Below are positions 31,394-34,065 of a stretch of 34,065 nucleotides of DNA, piece after piece. Positions within the stretch are counted from its first letter, which is position 1, and the number at the start of each line of letters is the position of its first letter. The notes under the pieces were generated by a model. The model was given only the letters and a program-made list of their open reading frames with translations, had not been told where the DNA came from and ran no database searches. Both the position numbers and the translations under genes were made by a program. This DNA is from an uncultured bacterium (GTDB lineage: Bacteria; Bacillota; Clostridia; Lachnospirales; Lachnospiraceae): assembly GCA_905214955.1 (NCBI GenBank), contig CAJMON010000030.1:1-34065 (forward strand). The letters run 5' to 3'.

Positions 31394-33073
31394 GTGTTAT
31401 TAAACATACATGTAAAAAATATGGCGCTGATCCAGGAGGCGGACATTGACTTAAAAAAGGGACTGAACATCCTCACTGGAGAGACCGGTGCCGGAAAATC
31501 CATCATCATCGGTTCGGTGAATGTGGCATTGGGTGCGTCTGGTTTTAAAGGATTTGCAAAAGAAGGGGCAGACTATGCTCTGGTAGAACTGGTATTTTCT
31601 GTAGACGGAGAAGAACAGGAAGCAAGATTAAAAGAACTGGAGATTCCGGTGGAGGACGGCCAGATCATCATTTCCAGAAAGCTGGTAAATGGCAGAAGCA
31701 TCAGCAAAATCAACGGAGAGACCGTGCCGGTGTCCACCTTGCGCCAGGCAGCGGAGGTGCTCATTGATATTCATGGACAGCATGAACACCAGTCCTTATT
31801 GTCTTCCAAAAATCATCTGAAAATTCTGGATGATTTTGCAGGGGAAGAGCTGGCTCATCTGAAAGAGCAAAATGAAGAGCTGTATCACACCTACGGAGAA
31901 CTGAAAAAGAAGCTGGATGCCACGGTGATGGAAGAGGGTGCCAGATTAAAAGAAATGGATTTTCTGACCTATGAAATCCAGGAAATCAAAGGCGCCATGC
32001 TCCGGGAGGGAGAAGATGAAGTCCTGGAGCAGAAATACCGGAAAATGGCCGGCGGCCGAAAGCTGATGGAAGCAGTGAAAGAAGCTTACCAGAGCACGGG
32101 AAATGAATACGGCGGAGCAGCAGACCAGATTGGCCGGGCAGTGAGATGTCTTCAGCAGGCCGCTGGATGCGATCCGGAGCTTTCCCAGCTGTTGCTTTCC
32201 CTGGAACAGATCGAAAGTCTTGTGAATGATTTTAACCGAGATGCGGCAGACTATATGGACAGCTTAACGTTTGACCCGGAAGAGCTTGGGCAGACAGAGG
32301 AGCGGCTGGATCTGTTAAACCGGCTGAAATCCAAGTATGGTGGAAGCATTCCGGCAGTTTTTTCCTATATGGAAGAAAAAGAAAAACGCCTGGAAGAGCT
32401 TTCGGATTATGAGACTTATCGTGCCCGTCTGGAAAAAGAATATGCAGCCAGCAGGGAAGCACTTTTAAAAAGCTGTGAAAAACTGACCAACGCCAGAAAA
32501 GCAGCTGCACCTGCTCTGGAGAAAGAGATTACTCAGGCTCTGGTGGATTTGAATTTCCTGGATGTGCGGTTTGAGATCCAGTTTTCCAAAAATAAAGAGC
32601 CGGGAAAGCATGGCCAGGATGAAGTGTGCTTTTACATTTCCACCAATCCGGGCCAGCCATTAAAACCTCTTCAGGACACGGTTTCCGGAGGAGAGCTGTC
32701 CAGAATCATGTTGGCAGTAAAAGCTGTGATGGCAGACCGGGATGACACCGGAACCCTGATTTTCGATGAGATTGACACCGGAATCAGTGGACGGACAGCC
32801 CAGAAAGTTTCGGAAAAACTGGCAGTGATTGCCAGAAATCATCAGGTGATCTGCATTACCCATCTGGCACAGATTGCAGCCATGGCAGACAGACATTTTA
32901 TGATTGAAAAAAATGCCGTGGGAGCCGGGACAGTGACGACGGTTCGACCGCTTTCTGAAGAAGAAAGCATTGAAGAGCTGGCCAGAATTTTAGGCGGAGC
33001 GGAAATTACCAGACGTATTCTGGAAAGTGCCAGGGAAATGAAAGAATTGGCAGAACGGACAAAAAAATACTAG
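31394..33073 (+). CDS. recN: DNA repair protein RecN
   Basis: A 559-aa SMC-like protein of double-strand break repair. It has Walker A GETGAGKS (29-36), long coiled coils in the middle (about 150-385), the signature SGGELSR, and Walker B LIFDEIDTGISG. The start is GTG, eight bases after AGGAG, three bases after the argR stop. A perfect terminator follows. The order argR-recN-spoIVB is conserved in Firmicutes. Confidence 0.96.
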   Translation: MLLNIHVKNMALIQEADIDLKKGLNILTGETGAGKSIIIGSVNVALGASGFKGFAKEGADYALVELVFSVDGEEQEARLKELEIPVEDGQIIISRKLVNGRSISKINGETVPVSTLRQAAEVLIDIHGQHEHQSLLSSKNHLKILDDFAGEELAHLKEQNEELYHTYGELKKKLDATVMEEGARLKEMDFLTYEIQEIKGAMLREGEDEVLEQKYRKMAGGRKLMEAVKEAYQSTGNEYGGAADQIGRAVRCLQQAAGCDPELSQLLLSLEQIESLVNDFNRDAADYMDSLTFDPEELGQTEERLDLLNRLKSKYGGSIPAVFSYMEEKEKRLEELSDYETYRARLEKEYAASREALLKSCEKLTNARKAAAPALEKEITQALVDLNFLDVRFEIQFSKNKEPGKHGQDEVCFYISTNPGQPLKPLQDTVSGGELSRIMLAVKAVMADRDDTGTLIFDEIDTGISGRTAQKVSEKLAVIARNHQVICITHLAQIAAMADRHFMIEKNAVGAGTVTTVRPLSEEESIEELARILGGAEITRRILESAREMKELAERTKKY

Positions 33074-33094
33074 GGTGAAAGACGCCAAATTCCA

Positions 33095-33101
33095 CATACT
33101 A
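33095..33101 (+). promoter_or_regulatory. possible sporulation sigma (-10 CATACTA) upstream of spoIVB
   Basis: CATACTA fits the -10 of sigma-G type promoters. I could not find a good -35 at the expected distance, so this is weak. It lies before the recN terminator. Confidence 0.25.
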
Positions 33102-33122
33102 CTTAGGAAGCAGGAATCATGA

Positions 33123-33155
33123 GGATGTATCCAGAAAACGGATACATCCTTTTTT
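33123..33155 (+). terminator. terminator after recN
   Basis: GGATGTATCC (33123-33132) pairs perfectly with GGATACATCC (33140-33149) around a 7-base loop, followed by six T (33150-33155). It lies only 25 bases before the spoIVB start. Confidence 0.9.
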
Positions 33156-33180
33156 CGCGGAAAGAAAGGATGTGGATCAG

Positions 33181-34065
33181 ATGCCAGGATGGCGGCGCAG
33201 AAAGAAAAAAACGGTGAAACCGAGACGGATGGCAGGAGTTCGAAAGATTCTGGCAGGATGTTTGGCGGCAGCCATACTTCTTGGCGGCACAGAAGTTCTG
33301 TGGCAGAATCAGATCCCAGATAAGGTTTACGTGGCAGAGGAAGGGGAGCTGGAAACTTTAAAAGAATCCTGGATTCTTCCGCTGTCTTCCTGGATTACGA
33401 AAGAGGTAGTATCGAATCCGGCTGTGCAGACCTCTGGAAAAGCCCAGGCAGAGGTTCAGAGGGAGGCCGGACTTTCCATAAAAACGGATACCCAGGCAGA
33501 CACCCAGATCCGCTGCAGCTTTCTTGGCATTGTTCCCATCAAAAATGTGGAAGTGTGCGTCAAAGATCCCATTCAGGTGTATCCAGGCGGAGAACAGGTA
33601 GGTATTTACATGAAAACCCAGGGCGTTTTGGTGGTGGGCACCGGAAAAGTCACCGGAAGTGACGGCATGTCCTGGGAACCTGCCAGAAATGTTCTCCAGT
33701 CCGGAGATTACATTGTAAAAGTAAACGGCAGGAACATTGCTACCAAAAAAGAATTAACAGAGGCGGTAGAACAGTGTCAGGGAGAAGAACTGGTTCTGAC
33801 CATCAACCGGGATGAATCTTACACGGACCTGAAACTTTCGCCTGTCCTGACGGAAGGCCAGGAATACCGCTTAGGGATCTGGGTGCGGGATGACACCCAG
33901 GGCATTGGAACTTTGACCTATGTGGATGAGGAGGGAAATTTTGGTGCTTTGGGCCACGGCATCAGCGATGTGGATACCGGCACCCTTCTGGAGCTGAAAA
34001 ACGGCAGGCTGTACCACGCCAGCATTCTTTCCCTGGTGAAAGGATTAAAAGGAGCGCCGGGAGAG
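33181..34065 (+). CDS. spoIVB: SpoIVB peptidase, 5' part, cut by window edge
   Basis: The first 295 codons of the sporulation protease that signals from the forespore to activate sigma-K processing. A very basic start (1-22) leads into a membrane segment (about 23-41). A PDZ domain (about 115-200) precedes the S55 peptidase domain, whose FGALGHGI motif (His259) is visible; the catalytic Ser motif would lie beyond the right edge. The frame is open to the last base. GAAAGGATG lies upstream of the ATG. It marks the organism as a likely endospore former, if the rest is intact. Confidence 0.93.
   Translation, partial: MPGWRRRKKKTVKPRRMAGVRKILAGCLAAAILLGGTEVLWQNQIPDKVYVAEEGELETLKESWILPLSSWITKEVVSNPAVQTSGKAQAEVQREAGLSIKTDTQADTQIRCSFLGIVPIKNVEVCVKDPIQVYPGGEQVGIYMKTQGVLVVGTGKVTGSDGMSWEPARNVLQSGDYIVKVNGRNIATKKELTEAVEQCQGEELVLTINRDESYTDLKLSPVLTEGQEYRLGIWVRDDTQGIGTLTYVDEEGNFGALGHGISDVDTGTLLELKNGRLYHASILSLVKGLKGAPGE

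Noticed and set aside
1..34065. CRISPR arrays, insertion sequences, prophage genes, integration sites
   Set aside because: I found no regular repeats with spacers, transposase or phage-like genes. tRNA-Arg has no integrase beside it and I saw no repeated tRNA end.

Overview
The window looks like a piece of chromosome from a Gram-positive, spore-forming member of the Clostridia, most likely family Lachnospiraceae (Blautia/Dorea-like). This is inferred from the mid-40s GC feel, strong AGGAGG-type ribosome sites, the hrcA-grpE-dnaK-dnaJ order with a perfect CIRCE operator, a sporulation protease gene (spoIVB) at the right edge, and Lachnospiraceae-type accessory proteins (YARHG repeats, DUF5688, orphan FliB). 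I see no phage, insertion sequence or CRISPR array. Almost everything is core housekeeping, with a few less ordinary genes and intergenic elements between blocks.

Left part (1-5080): a two-domain cell-wall protein (zinc amidase plus a class A beta-lactamase-like serine domain) overlaps a membrane-anchored protein with three YARHG domains. The heme chaperone gene hemW follows, then, on the opposite strand, a membrane-anchored SGNH/GDSL hydrolase. hemW and the hydrolase converge on a bidirectional terminator.

Heat-shock block (5133-10398): a sigma-A promoter and CIRCE operator drive hrcA-grpE-dnaK. dnaJ follows after a 304-base gap that holds a strong terminator-like hairpin and a possible 48-codon antisense gene with its own hairpin.

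Middle (10434-16643): an orphan FliB-family methylase gene, a yqeG phosphatase gene, efp, an unknown secreted protein, a DUF5688 protein, a region with a perfect 14-bp inverted repeat and a candidate structured leader, tRNA-Arg(CCG), a membrane-anchored SH3 protein and a helical unknown.

Right part (16653-34065): rluF-ligA-cls are overlapping genes behind one promoter. metA (predicted acetyl-CoA type) and prfC are single units with their own terminators or promoters. Then comes the conserved Firmicute run asp23-nusB-xseA-xseB-ispA-dxs-tlyA-nadK-argR-recN-spoIVB. It resembles the Bacillus subtilis yqhY-nusB...recN-spoIVB region, but lacks folD and has nadK inserted. These genes serve transcription antitermination, DNA repair, isoprenoid synthesis, rRNA modification, NADP supply, arginine regulation and the sporulation checkpoint. 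spoIVB runs off the right edge.

I did not find a clear new multi-gene system. The best candidates for something undescribed are the dnaK-dnaJ antisense mini-gene, the inverted repeat plus structured leader before tRNA-Arg, and the amidase/serine-hydrolase fusion paired with the YARHG protein.
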